64,000 bases of DNA from Halorubrum salinarum (GCF_013267195.1 NZ_CP053941.1:1302001-1366000); one strand, 5' to 3'. Shown: positions 19,534-32,338, numbered from the stretch's first letter. The notes: generated from the sequence alone by a model not told the origin. Program-made: numbers and translations.

Positions 19534-20388
19534 TCAGTACCGCGACGGGATGAAGGCCATCCCGGCGAGCATGATCGACGACAGGACGGAGAGAACGAGG
19601 ACGCGCGAGAGACCGCTGTTGTACTGGTGGAACCGGTCGATCTCGGCGGCTTGCGCCTCGTACGACTCGATGTCGGTCGTCATCTGAAGCGTGGAGGCGT
19701 CGGGGAAGTGCGCGACGAAGTCCGTGCCGCTGAGCGTCAGCTCCGAGTGCTGCGAGACCTCCACCGACTCCGTCTGCGTGGTCTCGTAGACGACGACCGC
19801 GCCGCCGGCGGTCACGTCGTCCACGGTCACCGTCTGCCCGCCGTAGTCGAACGTCTCGCCCGTCGCGTACGTTCGCTCTTCGGGCGCCGGGAAGTACTCC
19901 TCGACCGGCACCAGCGTCCGATCGCCGTTCTCGTCGGTCACCGCGACGTACTCGCCGTCATCGAGCGTGACCGTCTCGTTTTCGGCGTCGTCGTCGGCCC
20001 CGAGGATCGCCTGCCGGTCGATCACCTCGACGAGGGTGAACTCGGTCGCGTTCTCCCCGGCGATCTCGACGCGCCACTCGCGGTCGTCGACCGAGACGGT
20101 CGACCCGTTCGCCAGCGTCTCCGACGTCTCCGCCGTGTACTCGCGTTCGAGCGTCGCCGTGACGACGGTGGTCGCTCCGCCGCCGTGACCACCGCCTTCC
20201 TCCGTCTCCGAGATGTCGGCCACGAGCCACGTCTCGCCGCCGACCTCGATCGACTCGTTTTGCGAGGCGTCAATCTCGGGGTTCTCGAAGGCGATTTCGG
20301 GACTCTCAGCCGTCGCAGTCAGCGCGCCCGCCACGCCCGCGACACCGAGGAAGAGCGCGACGAACACGGCCACAGCGCGTCGTTGCAT
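19534..20388 (-). CDS. Exported or membrane-bound beta-rich protein, unknown function
   Basis: 284 residues starting MQRRAVAVFVALFLGV, a signal peptide or first membrane segment, then a long extracellular part (about 30-255) with repeated Thr/Val/Glu beta-strand patterns and several N-x-S/T sites (for example ANGSTVS, AENATEF, AENETVT), and a C-terminal membrane segment (about 260-280, ending FIPSRY). The charge pattern would place the central part outside the cell. Two similar strand units (IEVGGETWLVADI, VSVDDREWRVEIAG, VTLDDGEYVAV) suggest repeat origin. I do not recognise the family. Confidence 0.7.
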   Translation of the reverse strand: MQRRAVAVFVALFLGVAGVAGALTATAESPEIAFENPEIDASQNESIEVGGETWLVADISETEEGGGHGGGATTVVTATLEREYTAETSETLANGSTVSVDDREWRVEIAGENATEFTLVEVIDRQAILGADDDAENETVTLDDGEYVAVTDENGDRTLVPVEEYFPAPEERTYATGETFDYGGQTVTVDDVTAGGAVVVYETTQTESVEVSQHSELTLSGTDFVAHFPDASTLQMTTDIESYEAQAAEIDRFHQYNSGLSRVLVLSVLSSIMLAGMAFIPSRY

Positions 20389-20467
20389 AGTTGACGCATG
20401 GGTCACCCGGTGTTTAACGGTTACTAAGCGGGGCAGTTTGCGGGAACGACGGAGGCGAAGAAACGGA

Positions 20468-20543
20468 AGCCAAGGGCCGGATTTGAACCGGCGTTGGGCG
20501 GCTCTGCAGGCCGCTGCGTCTGACCGGACTCTGCCACCTTGGC
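20468..20543 (-). tRNA. tRNA-Cys (GCA)
   Basis: 76-base cloverleaf on the minus strand. The acceptor pairs GCCAAGG with CCTTGGC, the anticodon stem GCGGC/GCCGC holds the loop CTGCAGA with anticodon GCA, the T arm reads GCCGG-TTCAAAT-CCGGC, and the discriminator is U, the base expected for tRNA-Cys. No CCA is encoded and no intron is seen. It lies just past the rRNA operon but has its own upstream promoter-like box and is separated from 5S by two hairpins. Confidence 0.95.
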
Positions 20544-20564
20544 GCCGTCCGAACGTACCGCTGT

Positions 20565-20578
20565 CGAGCGTTTAAGTT
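20565..20578 (-). promoter_or_regulatory. Promoter box of tRNA-Cys
   Basis: Minus-strand CTTAAAC centred near 20570, about 26 bases before the tRNA 5' end, the normal distance for an archaeal TATA-type box. Confidence 0.6.
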
Positions 20579-20590
20579 TAGCGGTCGGCT

Positions 20591-20607
20591 ACGAGCCTGC
20601 GGCTCGT
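20591..20607 (-). terminator. Short hairpin downstream of 5S rRNA
   Basis: Perfect seven-base stem ACGAGCC/GGCTCGT with a three-base loop, between the larger hairpin and the tRNA-Cys promoter. May support termination or processing. Confidence 0.4.
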
Positions 20608-20620
20608 TAGATATGAAGAA

Positions 20621-20647
20621 AGCCCACGGACGCGCTGTCCGTGGGCT
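20621..20647 (-). terminator. rRNA operon terminator hairpin
   Basis: Perfect 11-base stem (AGCCCACGGAC with GTCCGTGGGCT) around a five-base loop, followed on the minus strand by the T-rich TTTCTTC. It stands directly after the 5S gene and before a separately promoted tRNA, the expected place for the operon terminator. Confidence 0.6.
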
Positions 20648-20673
20648 GTAATGGGAATGTTCCCGTATGAGTG

Positions 20674-20795
20674 GGGAGGCGGCGACTCGTGGTTCCCAGA
20701 GGATCGCTCACTCCAGTACTTCACGATACGCTGGTAGGCTTAACTTCCGTGTTCGGAATGGGTACGGGTGTTTCCCTACCGCTGTGGCCGCCTTC
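20674..20795 (-). rRNA. 5S ribosomal RNA
   Basis: About 122 bases on the minus strand. The ends pair (GGCGGCC with GGCGGCG read in reverse complement), and the conserved core CCCGTACCCATTCCGAACACGG is directly visible, with the AGTACTGGAGTG arm behind it. Ends are estimated to within a few bases. A small GGGAA-TG-TTCCC palindrome follows at 20653-20664. Confidence 0.92.
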
Positions 20796-20869
20796 ATGCC
20801 GACTCTCGGACTCGAACCGAGACGCTCTCACTACAGAGAGCGACGCCAGTGTCGGTCGTGGTTCGAAAT

Positions 20870-20893
20870 CAACCGTGTGTACGTGCGATCCAG
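20870..20893 (-). repeat. 3' arm of the 23S rRNA processing stem
   Basis: This 24-base stretch is complementary to 23963-23986, with a single G-U type difference. The two arms bracket the whole 23S gene and would form the long helix with the bulge-helix-bulge cut site used by the archaeal splicing endonuclease. Confidence 0.8.
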
Positions 20894-20934
20894 ATACCGC
20901 CTGAACTCATGCGAGTTCGTGGCGCGTCAGCGCC

Positions 20935-23848
<2,914 letters not shown>

Positions 23849-23962
23849 TGTCAACGGACTCTCGAAGGAGAGTCGTTGACGGTGTCAGAAACACTCGTCA
23901 GAGTGTACCGACTGTATATGGTTCACTGACGTTCCACGAACTCGGATGAGTTCAGTGGACGT

Positions 23963-23986
23963 CTGGATCGCACGTATACACGGTTG
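23963..23986 (-). repeat. 5' arm of the 23S rRNA processing stem
   Basis: Partner of 20870-20893; see that entry. It lies about 115 bases before the mature 23S 5' end, with further hairpins in between. Confidence 0.8.
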
Positions 23987-24059
23987 TCATTGAATCGCCC
24001 CGGGTGTGACGGGGCGTTCGTCGAACCCTTCCCATCCGCGGTTTCCCGGGATGGTGCAT

Positions 24060-24120
24060 CGGTCGTCGTGTCCGAACCGAGTCGCGTCTCCCACTTAAGG
24101 GGACGGATTCGCTTCGGACG
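24060..24120 (-). promoter_or_regulatory. Possible internal promoter in the 16S-23S spacer
   Basis: Between tRNA-Ala and 23S the minus strand reads CCCCTTAAGTGGGAGACGCG, with a TTAA core similar to the main rRNA promoter boxes. Spacer promoters are known in Halobacterium; this one is only a sequence likeness. Confidence 0.25.
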
Positions 24121-24124
24121 GACA

Positions 24125-24196
24125 TGGACTCACTGGGATTCGAACCCAGGGCATCCTCCTTGCAAGGGAGGCACTCTACCGCTGAGCTATGAGCCC
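24125..24196 (-). tRNA. tRNA-Ala (UGC) in the rRNA spacer
   Basis: 72 bases on the minus strand. The acceptor GGGCTCA pairs with TGAGTCC (one G-U), the anticodon stem CCTCC/GGAGG holds loop CTTGCAA with anticodon TGC, and the T arm is CTGGG-TTCGAAT-CCCAG with discriminator A. A spacer tRNA-Ala is usual for euryarchaeal rRNA operons. Confidence 0.97.
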
Positions 24197-24241
24197 ACCT
24201 TCCCCGAAGGGAAGGTCATGTCGCGTGTTGTGTGAGCCGTG

Positions 24242-24293
24242 GTCGTTCTGAAGTGTCCAAGCCGGTGGGTGGGCGGACTACACAGTCCAATGC
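24242..24293 (-). repeat. 3' arm of the 16S rRNA processing stem
   Basis: Segments of this stretch (GCATTGGAC, CTGTGTAG, GTCCG, CGGCTTGG, GAACGAC in minus-strand order) pair with matching segments of 25908-25962, forming an interrupted helix around 16S with bulges, the usual cleavage platform for 16S release. Confidence 0.8.
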
Positions 24294-24363
24294 GAATGAG
24301 TAGTGACCGTCTTAGAAAGACGGTCGTAAGGTGAGCTCGCCCAGAAGGCGAGTCTCGGGTCGG

Positions 24364-25833
<1,470 letters not shown>

Positions 25834-26180
25834 GTATGTCCTTCAGGCCTGATTCCCGGCCTGAAGGGGGTGTTGGCGGGTGTCAACGATGATGTTGACA
25901 CACCATTGCATTGGTCTGTGTGGTGTCCGGGCCAGCCAACGGCTTGGATGGCACCGAACGACCACGGCTCACATCAGATCACCGCTTACGCCGGAGCGCA
26001 GGGGGCGTGATCCTCATCCTTCGCGGACCTGAACGTACCGGACGACGGGTCATAAACCCATCGGAACGGTACGGGTCCAGCGAAACCGGGCCGGGTTGAA
26101 CGGCCCGAGTCCGCGATGCGTTCTTCGCATTTCTTCGAATGCCCGGGTTGTACTTAACCCCGTCGAACCATCGGCGCCAC
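25834..26180 (-). promoter_or_regulatory. rRNA operon leader with two tandem promoters
   Basis: The distal promoter reads TTCGACGGGGTTAAG (minus strand, about 26153-26168) with a start region ATGCGAA near 26126, about 26 bases on. The proximal promoter reads CCGATGGGTTTATG (about 26051-26064) with start region CCGCGAAGG near 26025. Both follow the haloarchaeal rRNA promoter pattern (TTCGACGG-GTTTTATG then a GCGAA start). Closer to 16S lie two perfect hairpins (25840-25867 and 25880-25901). Confidence 0.65.
25908..25962 (-). repeat. 5' arm of the 16S rRNA processing stem
   Basis: Partner of 24242-24293. The helix includes GACCAATGC, CACACAG, CGGAC and CCAAGCCG segments separated by small bulges. 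Confidence 0.8.
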
Positions 26181-26343
26181 GTCATGCGGTTTCATGCCGG
26201 GAGACGGGAATTGACCGGATCCGATCGAACCGGCGACGTGACTGTTCGGGGCGGTCACTCTGCGGCGCAACGGTGATCATGCCCGAAGCGTTCCGGTCCA
26301 CCGGCGGCTAAAACGAGAGATCGGGATCGGAGCGCCCGGGGAA

Positions 26344-26673
26344 CTACTCCTCGTCGAGGTACTCGATGCCCTGCTTCGAGACGTTGGCTTTGGTGATGTC
26401 GTCGAGGTCGTTGAGCCAGAAGTCGTCGGCGGCGTCGTCCACCTCCGGGGCTCCGTCCTTCCACGCCCAGCCCTCGTACTCGTGGACTTTCTGCGTCCCC
26501 TTCTCGCGAAGCCTGAGCGTCGTTCGCTCGGCCTCCTCCTCCGAGGGCGCCGGGTCGAGCGTCCGAGCTGCCTTGAGCGCCGCCTGACGCGGCATGTTGC
26601 CCGAGAACTCGCTCGGTTCCGATCCGTCTTCTTCCCGAAGGGCAAAGTTTCGCTTACCGTCTTCACGTACCAT
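26344..26673 (-). CDS. MC1 family chromosomal (histone-like) protein
   Basis: 109 residues, starting at MVREDGKRNFALR because the sequence beyond has no MC1 likeness. It matches MC1 from Methanosarcina along its length: RNFALREEDG, the PRQAALKAA motif and LRLREKGTQKVHEYEGW. MC1 is a monomeric DNA-bending protein of the archaeal chromosome. This copy has fewer lysines and an acidic C-terminal third, as expected for a halophile. A GGAGG ribosome site eight bases before the ATG and a strong ATATATTTAT box at about 26711-26722 point to high expression. It lies next to the rRNA promoters. Confidence 0.9.
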   Translation of the reverse strand: MVREDGKRNFALREEDGSEPSEFSGNMPRQAALKAARTLDPAPSEEEAERTTLRLREKGTQKVHEYEGWAWKDGAPEVDDAADDFWLNDLDDITKANVSKQGIEYLDEE

Positions 26674-27014
26674 GGTTTTGCCTCCGTGTGACACCAGCAC
26701 ACAGTCTGTAATAAATATATCGGGGAAATGAAAGCTGTACGCCACAATTTTTATATACTATCCCGGTCGCTGGTTGCGGTTTTCGCTCTCTGCGACGCGA
26801 GGCGAGAATCTGACATCGGTTCGCACCGAGGCAGTCGCCGCGTTCGGCCGTCGGTTCGCCGCCCGCGAGACGGGTCGGATCCGCTCGCCGAGCGTCCGCG
26901 CCTCGATGTCCGTTCCGCGTTCTTCGACGCACGCGCGCGGTCGGGGACTCCCGCCGACTGCGGGTAAACAACACTTATGTGTCTGCTATGGCGAAATGCG
27001 ACAACACACCCGCG
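26674..27014. promoter_or_regulatory. Promoter region between MC1 and the AbrB-like gene
   Basis: 341 bases without a gene. The left 90 bases are strongly AT-rich and carry the MC1 promoter and a second TATA-like element, TTTTTATATACTA at 26748-26760, that could work in either direction. The right end has AACACTTATG (26971-26980), a box for the plus-strand AbrB-like gene. The GC-rich middle shows nothing I recognise. Confidence 0.45.
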
Positions 27015-27218
27015 ATGGTCCGTAAAAAGAAGCTCAGTCCCAGTGGCGCCAAGGACGACGAGGGGGAGTACCACAACGTCCACGTGAACCTCCACGAGGA
27101 CGAACTCGCCGTCGCCGGCATGGAGATCGGCGACGAGGTGTTCGTCCGGGTCCGAGACGGGAAGATAATCATCCAGAAGGCGGACGCCAACCCGGAGCAG
27201 CTGGAACACGACTTCTGA
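27015..27218 (+). CDS. AbrB/MazE-type small DNA-binding-fold protein
   Basis: 67 residues starting MVRKKKLSPSG; the earlier in-frame starts add only MAKCDNTPA-like residues. The core (VHVNLHEDELAVAGMEIGDEVFVRVRDGKIIIQKAD) is the swapped-hairpin SpoVT-AbrB pattern seen in transition-state regulators and antitoxins. No toxin gene is adjacent, so a stand-alone regulator is more likely than a toxin-antitoxin pair. Lys-rich start contrasts with the acidic remainder. Confidence 0.65.
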   Translation: MVRKKKLSPSGAKDDEGEYHNVHVNLHEDELAVAGMEIGDEVFVRVRDGKIIIQKADANPEQLEHDF

Positions 27219-27315
27219 GACGGACCGCGGGGTTTCGCCGAATCGATGCTCGCGAGCGACCGCGACCCGGAGCGCGGTCGGCGGATTGATTGTCGCTCGT
27301 GACGAGGCCAAGACG

Positions 27316-28371
27316 ATGGGCGCGTACGACCTGTTGAAGCCGGCGCTGTTCCGGCTTCCACCCGAGACCGCACACGGACTGGTACATCGACTGCTCGGCG
27401 GCGTCCAGGGGACGCCGGTCGCCGCCGCGCTCGCCGAGCGGTACGCGGTCGACGACGAGCGGCTCGCGGTCGACGCGTTCGGGTCGTCGTTCCCGAACCC
27501 GGTGGGCGTCGCGGCCGGGTTCGACAAGAACGCGCACGTCCCGCGAGCGCTGGCGTCACTCGGCTTCGGCCACGTCGAGGTCGGCGGCGTCACCGCCGAG
27601 CGACAGCCCGGGAATCCGCGACCGCGACTGTTCCGACTGAAGGCGGACGAGGCGCTCGTCAACCGGATGGGGTTCAACAACGAGGGCGCCGACCGCGTCG
27701 GGGAGCGCCTCGACCGCGACCCGCTCCCGGACGTGCCGGTCGGGATCAACATCGGGAAGTCGAAGTCGACGCCGCTGGCCGAGGCCCCCGACGACTACCG
27801 CTACACGTACGAGCGCGTCGCGGACGCGGGTGACTACTTCGTCGTCAACGTCTCCAGCCCGAACACGCCGGGGCTCCGCGAGCTCCAGAACCGCGAGGCC
27901 TTAGAGCGCATCCTCGGGACCCTCGACGACGCCGGCGCGGACCCGCTCCTCGTGAAGCTCTCACCAGACCTCCCGGAGCCGGCGGTCGAGGACGCGCTCG
28001 GCGTCGTCGACGACCTCGACCTCGACGGCGTCATCGCGACCAACACGACCACGTCGCGGCCGGACTCGCTGCGGAGCCACAACCGGGCCGAACGCGGCGG
28101 CCTCTCGGGGAAGCCGATCGAGTCGCTCGCGACGGATCGGGTGCGGTTCGTCGCGGAGCGCACCGACGTGCCCGTGATCGGCGTGGGCGGCGTCTCGGAC
28201 GCCGCGGGCGCCTACGAGAAGATACGGGCGGGCGCCTCGCTCGTCCAGCTGTACACGGGCCTCGTCTACGAGGGGCCGGGGCTGGCGCGGGAGATCAACG
28301 AGGGGCTGCTCGAACTGCTCGAACGGGACGGGTTCGACTCGGTCGGAGACGCCGTCGGCGCGGACCTGTAA
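27316..28371 (+). CDS. pyrD: Dihydroorotate dehydrogenase (quinone), class 2
   Basis: 351 residues starting MGAYDLLKPALFRLPPETAH. It oxidises dihydroorotate to orotate in pyrimidine synthesis with FMN and passes electrons to quinone at the membrane. Class 2 marks: an N-terminal helical pair for membrane contact, GVAAGFDKNA, NRMGFNNEGA, the catalytic-serine loop NVSSPNTPGLR (class 1 enzymes have Cys there), TNTTTSRP and GVGGVSDA. Length is normal. No other pyr genes are adjacent. Confidence 0.93.
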   Translation: MGAYDLLKPALFRLPPETAHGLVHRLLGGVQGTPVAAALAERYAVDDERLAVDAFGSSFPNPVGVAAGFDKNAHVPRALASLGFGHVEVGGVTAERQPGNPRPRLFRLKADEALVNRMGFNNEGADRVGERLDRDPLPDVPVGINIGKSKSTPLAEAPDDYRYTYERVADAGDYFVVNVSSPNTPGLRELQNREALERILGTLDDAGADPLLVKLSPDLPEPAVEDALGVVDDLDLDGVIATNTTTSRPDSLRSHNRAERGGLSGKPIESLATDRVRFVAERTDVPVIGVGGVSDAAGAYEKIRAGASLVQLYTGLVYEGPGLAREINEGLLELLERDGFDSVGDAVGADL

Positions 28372-28398
28372 CGGGTCGAAAAACGGCGGGGCGGCGAC

Positions 28399-31044
28399 TT
28401 ACGCGTCGTTGCGGACGATGACGACCACGTCGTCCGCCTGGAGCAGCTCGCCTTCCCCCTGATACTGCCGCTCTTCCTCGACCGCGAACTCGTCGCCGAC
28501 GAGCGTGACGCCCGCGACGTGAAGCTCGTCGCCGTCGAGTTCGTACTCCTCCTGAGCCAGGGCGGCCTCGATGTCGCCGACCTGGTCGCCGTACTTCGGG
28601 CCGACGGTGGCGTAGTCGAGGTCGATCCCCGTGATCACCGTCTCGACGGGCGCGTCGCCGTCCGGGTGGACCGCGAGGTCGTCGACGTGCATCACGCCGG
28701 TGATGTCGTCCTCGAACCCGCGCACGTCGGCGTACACCTCCACCGCGTCGAGCGCGGCGGTGAGGGGGAGCTGGTTCTCGCTTTTATACTTGCGGAGCGC
28801 GCCGACGACCGCGGTCGCTGCGGTCCCGGCGTCGCGGTCCGCCTCGATCCCCAGCGGCTCGGGCCAGTCGGCGAGGTGGACCGAGTCGCTCGCGCCGTCC
28901 GCGAGCCCGGCCGCCGCCGCGTCGCCGGCGTACATGTCGTGCCACAGCTCCTCGGTGACGTGCGCGAGGAGGGGCGCGAACAGCTTCAGGAACCGGCGGT
29001 GCGCGGTGCGGAGCGTGTACGCGGCCGCGGCGTCCTCGCGCTGTTTGGCGATCTCGAGGTAGTCGTCGCAGAACGTGTTCCAGAAGAAGCTCCGGAGCTC
29101 GTCGCGCGCCTTCGAGAACGCGCGGTCGTCGAGGAGGTCGGTGAGCCGCTCGACCTCGGCGTCGAGCTCGGCGAGCAGCCAGCGGTCGAGCTCGCGGAGC
29201 CCGTCGTTCGGCTCGGCCGGGAACGGCTCCGGCGCGAGCGACTCGACGAGCTTCGAGGCGTTCCACAGCTTCCGGATCAGCTTCTCGCCCGCGCGGAGGT
29301 CCTTCTCCTTGAACGGGAAGTCGTCGCCGACGGCGGTGCCGGCCGCCCAGTAGCGCGTGGCGTCGACCGGGAACTCCTCCAGCACGGCCTCGGGCTCGAC
29401 GACGTTGCCGACCGACTTCGACATCTTCTCGCGGTTCTCGTCGAGCACGTGCCCGTTGATCATCGTCTCCTCGAACGGGACCTCGCCGGTGTGCTCGTAG
29501 CACTTGACGAGGGTGTGGAACAGCCAGAAGCTGATGATGTCGTGGCCCTGCGGCCGGAGGTCGAACTGGTACAGCTCCGGGCGCTCCATCGTGAACTCCC
29601 CGGCCGCCTCGTCCCAGTCCCAGCCGGCGTTGATGAGCGGGGTCAGACTGGAGGTGGCCCACGTGTCGAGCACGTCGTCTTCGGGTTCGAACTCGTCGTG
29701 CCCGCACTCGGGACAGGCGTCGACGGGCGGGTCGTCGGAGAGCGGGTCGACCGGGAGGTCGGCCTTCTCGGCGATGACCGCCTCGCCGCAGTCGGCGCAG
29801 TACCACACCGGGAACGGGATGCCCGACGAGCGCTGGCGGGAGATGAGCCAGTCCCACTGGAGCCCCTCGACCCAGTGTTCGTACCGGGTGAACATCTTCT
29901 CGGGCGACCAGTCCATCTCCCGGCCGACCTCGAGGTACTCGTCGGTCTTGTCGAGCATCTCGATGTACCACTGCTCGGTGACGAGGAACTCGACGCTCGT
30001 CCCGCAGCGCTCGTGGACGTTGACCGTGTGGGTGATGTCGCGGCGGTCGAGCAGCGCGCCCGCCTCGTCGAGGTCCTCGACGATGGCCTCGCCGGCCGCA
30101 TCGGCGTGGAGCCCCTCGTACTCCTCCGCGACGTCCGTCATGTGCCCGGACTCGTCGATGGCGACGCGGAGGTCCAGGTCGTGGACCTGGTACCACTCGA
30201 TGTCGTTCTGGTCGCCGAACGTACAGCACATCACGATGCCGGAGCCCGTCTCCATGTCGACGCGCTCGTCGGCGATGATCGGCACCTCGTGGCCGAACAG
30301 CGGGACCTCGGCGGACTCGCCGACGAGGTGCTGGTTCTCGTCGTCGTCGGGGTGGACGAAGACGGCGACGCAGGCCGGGAGGAGCTCGGGGCGCGTCGTC
30401 GAGATGGTGAAGGTCTCGCCGTCGCCGCCCGCGACGGGGAAGGCGATGTCGTTGAAGTGGCTGCCCTGCTCGTCGTCCTCGGTCTCGACCTGCGAGATAG
30501 CGGTCTCGCACTCGGGACACCAGATCGCGGGCGCCTTCTCGCGGTACTCGCGGCCCTGCTCGTAGAGGTCGACGAACGAGAGCTGGGAGACGCGCTGGAC
30601 GCGCGGCTCGATGGTCTGGTACGTGTGGTTCCAGTCGACCGACACCCCGAGCGACTGGACGTTCTCGGTGAACTGCTGCTCGTAGTCGGCGCAGACCTCC
30701 CGGCACTTCGCCTGGAACTCGCGCCGCTCGAACTCCTGGTGGCGGATGTCGAGCTCGTCCTCGGTGAGCCGCTCGGAGGCGATCCCGTTGTCGTCGTAGC
30801 CGAACGGGAAGAACGTCTCGCCGCCGTTCATGCGCTCGAAGCGCGCGACGAAGTCCTGGAGGGTGAACCCGTACAGGTGGCCCATGTGGAGGCTCCCCGA
30901 TACCGTCGGCGGGGGCGTGTCGATGGAGAAGACGGTGTTCGGATCGACCGGGTCGTCGTCGGAGTAGGCGTACGTCTCCTCGTCGACCCAGCGCCGCTGC
31001 CAGCGCGGCTCGACGGCGTCGGGGTCGTACTCACCACTGGGCAT
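28399..31044 (-). CDS. valS: Valyl-tRNA synthetase
   Basis: 881 residues from the ATG (a GTG three codons upstream is also possible). Class I synthetase signatures: PPPTVSGSLHMGH (HIGH) near residue 50 and KMSKSVGNV near 555, a CP1 editing domain between, and a zinc-site-like CPEC-x-CPECG region. It charges tRNA-Val with valine and edits mischarged threonine. It lacks the long C-terminal coiled coil of bacterial enzymes, as expected for the archaeal form. Monocistronic by its surroundings, convergent with pyrD. Confidence 0.97.
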   Translation of the reverse strand: MPSGEYDPDAVEPRWQRRWVDEETYAYSDDDPVDPNTVFSIDTPPPTVSGSLHMGHLYGFTLQDFVARFERMNGGETFFPFGYDDNGIASERLTEDELDIRHQEFERREFQAKCREVCADYEQQFTENVQSLGVSVDWNHTYQTIEPRVQRVSQLSFVDLYEQGREYREKAPAIWCPECETAISQVETEDDEQGSHFNDIAFPVAGGDGETFTISTTRPELLPACVAVFVHPDDDENQHLVGESAEVPLFGHEVPIIADERVDMETGSGIVMCCTFGDQNDIEWYQVHDLDLRVAIDESGHMTDVAEEYEGLHADAAGEAIVEDLDEAGALLDRRDITHTVNVHERCGTSVEFLVTEQWYIEMLDKTDEYLEVGREMDWSPEKMFTRYEHWVEGLQWDWLISRQRSSGIPFPVWYCADCGEAVIAEKADLPVDPLSDDPPVDACPECGHDEFEPEDDVLDTWATSSLTPLINAGWDWDEAAGEFTMERPELYQFDLRPQGHDIISFWLFHTLVKCYEHTGEVPFEETMINGHVLDENREKMSKSVGNVVEPEAVLEEFPVDATRYWAAGTAVGDDFPFKEKDLRAGEKLIRKLWNASKLVESLAPEPFPAEPNDGLRELDRWLLAELDAEVERLTDLLDDRAFSKARDELRSFFWNTFCDDYLEIAKQREDAAAAYTLRTAHRRFLKLFAPLLAHVTEELWHDMYAGDAAAAGLADGASDSVHLADWPEPLGIEADRDAGTAATAVVGALRKYKSENQLPLTAALDAVEVYADVRGFEDDITGVMHVDDLAVHPDGDAPVETVITGIDLDYATVGPKYGDQVGDIEAALAQEEYELDGDELHVAGVTLVGDEFAVEEERQYQGEGELLQADDVVVIVRNDA

Positions 31045-31137
31045 TTCGGTCACACGTTCCGCCGGTTCCCCCTTAACGGACTCGGTTGTGTGGGGCGGCG
31101 TCGCGCGGCCGGCCGCGGCGAGGTGCAGAGAGCGGGG

Positions 31138-31392
31138 TCAGACCCGGTCGTCGAGGTCGTGTTCGGCCGCCATCTTGGACGCCTCGGTCGCGAACCGCTC
31201 GACCTCGTCGGCCGGCGTCTCGCCGAGTGCCGTCTCGTCGACCTCGCGGCCGGCGGTGATCCCGTCGCCCGTGACGAGCCGCTGTTCGGCCAGCTCCTTC
31301 GTGTGGACGCGCTCGCCGTCTTCGGTGGCGTACGTGAGTCGGACGAGCCCCTTCGAGTCGAACTGCCGGTCGACGAGCCAGACGGTGGGCAT
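31138..31392 (-). CDS. Small hypothetical protein (haloarchaeal)
   Basis: 84 residues. The N-terminal half (MPTVWLVDRQFDSKGLVRLTYATEDGERVHTKELA, read in two parts) predicts a small beta sheet; the rest is acidic and helical (ADEVERFATEASKMAAEHDL). No motif is recognised. It is upstream of valS on the same strand with a 93-base gap. Reading frame, codon use and acidic charge fit a real gene; function unknown. Confidence 0.6.
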   Translation of the reverse strand: MPTVWLVDRQFDSKGLVRLTYATEDGERVHTKELAEQRLVTGDGITAGREVDETALGETPADEVERFATEASKMAAEHDLDDRV

Positions 31393-31489
31393 GCGCGGGG
31401 ATCCGTCCCTGCGAGGCTTAAGAAGGACGGTCGGCGCGCGGCGAGATCGGTAGTACCCTCTTTTTGATCGACCGACCGAATCCGGTCGG

Positions 31490-31665
31490 CGCGTGCCGAC
31501 GAACGCCCTCGGGGCGTGAGTCGCACGCGCGAGGGAGTCGCTGGCTCCCGGAGCGTAGCGGAGGGTGCCAGCGACGAGGCTGGGGAGGAGTGAGGTGCGG
31601 TCGCGGTGCGGGGTGGGATCCGAAGGGGCGGCCGGGGCTTTGGGGCGGTTCTCCGGTGGCCTGTC
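31490..31665 (+). repeat. GC-rich repeat, left copy (inverted to 32010-32305)
   Basis: Shares ordered blocks with the reverse complement of the right copy: GAGGCTGGGGAGG, GTGCGGGG-GGGA, AAGGGGC-GCCG and GGGGCTTTGG-GG-GTTCTCC. It fills most of the 347-base gap before the ferredoxin gene; the rest holds that gene's promoter. Confidence 0.6.
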
Positions 31666-31739
31666 GGCGAGTCCGAATCGACCGGACTCTCACTCGTCTC
31701 GTCGCCACGGCTTTGTATCGGCTCGCCGAACCAGTGGTC

Positions 31740-31982
31740 ATGTACGTCGAGTTCGACCGCGACACCTGCGTCGGGATGTACCAGTGCGTCGCCGAGTGGG
31801 ACGCCTTCGAAAAGAACCTGAACGACGGGAAGGCCGACTTAGAAGGGAGCGAGGAGGAGGAAGACGACCTGTTCGTCGTCGAGGTGCCCGACGGCGAGGA
31901 GTTTGACGCGAAGTTCGCGGCGCGCGTCTGCCCGGTCGACGCAATCGAAGTGTACGACGACGACGGCGAACAGGTGGTGTAG
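31740..31982 (+). CDS. [3Fe-4S]-type ferredoxin
   Basis: 80 residues starting MYVEFDRDTCVGMYQC. Three cysteines occur in the pattern C-x5-C ... C-P (CVGMYQC and ARVCPVDAI), which is the layout of small [3Fe-4S] ferredoxins that feed cytochromes P450 and some dehydrogenases; the second-cluster cysteines are absent. An acidic insert (EGSEEEEDD) in the middle is a halophile trait. The ORF could extend upstream but that part is repeat-derived and basic, so I reject it. It is flanked on both sides by inverted copies of a GC-rich repeat and has no obvious partner gene. Confidence 0.8.
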   Translation: MYVEFDRDTCVGMYQCVAEWDAFEKNLNDGKADLEGSEEEEDDLFVVEVPDGEEFDAKFAARVCPVDAIEVYDDDGEQVV

Positions 31983-32009
31983 CCGGTTCGAGATCCGAGA
32001 AGTTGCTGT

Positions 32010-32305
32010 GTGTCGAGGGAGAACACCTCCAAAGCCCCAGCCGCGACGGCTCGCGCGGCTCGGTGCGCTCCTCGACCGCTCACTCCGTTCGCGGTCTGCG
32101 GTGCTTCCGTCGCCGTGCTTCGCCCTCGCGGCTGCCCCTTTGAGTCCCGCCCCGCACAGCACAGCTACCACAGCCTCACCCTCCCCAGCCTCGCGGTTCG
32201 CTCGGGGCTCCCTCCGGTCGCCTCTCACTCACCGCGTCCCTCGCACGCGCTCCTCGCGGCCGCCGGGGGCGGCCGCTCGCAGGCGCGCGCCGGGGTGGTA
32301 TGCTT
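32010..32305 (-). repeat. GC-rich repeat, right copy (inverted)
   Basis: Read on the minus strand it carries the same ordered blocks as 31490-31665 but is longer, with an extra middle of about 100 bases and a nine-base stem hairpin (GCGGCCGCC/GGCGGCCGC at 32259-32279). It fills the 356-base gap between ferredoxin and hemB; no gene is seen in it. Confidence 0.6.
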
Positions 32306-32338
32306 GAGAAAGCACGTCGGTTCCCTGCCCGTTTCTAT

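Noticed and set aside
26088-26175. Third copy of the rRNA promoter further upstream
   Set aside because: Only two boxes with the right start sequence and spacing were found; upstream sequence to MC1 has no further match.
28519-31467. 982-codon plus-strand frame opposite valS
   Set aside because: Antisense shadow of a certain synthetase gene; low-complexity Val/Arg/Glu sequence with no family marks.
31464-31739. Long N-terminal extension of the ferredoxin frame
   Set aside because: Basic, repeat-derived sequence; the ATG at 31740 gives the exact family start.
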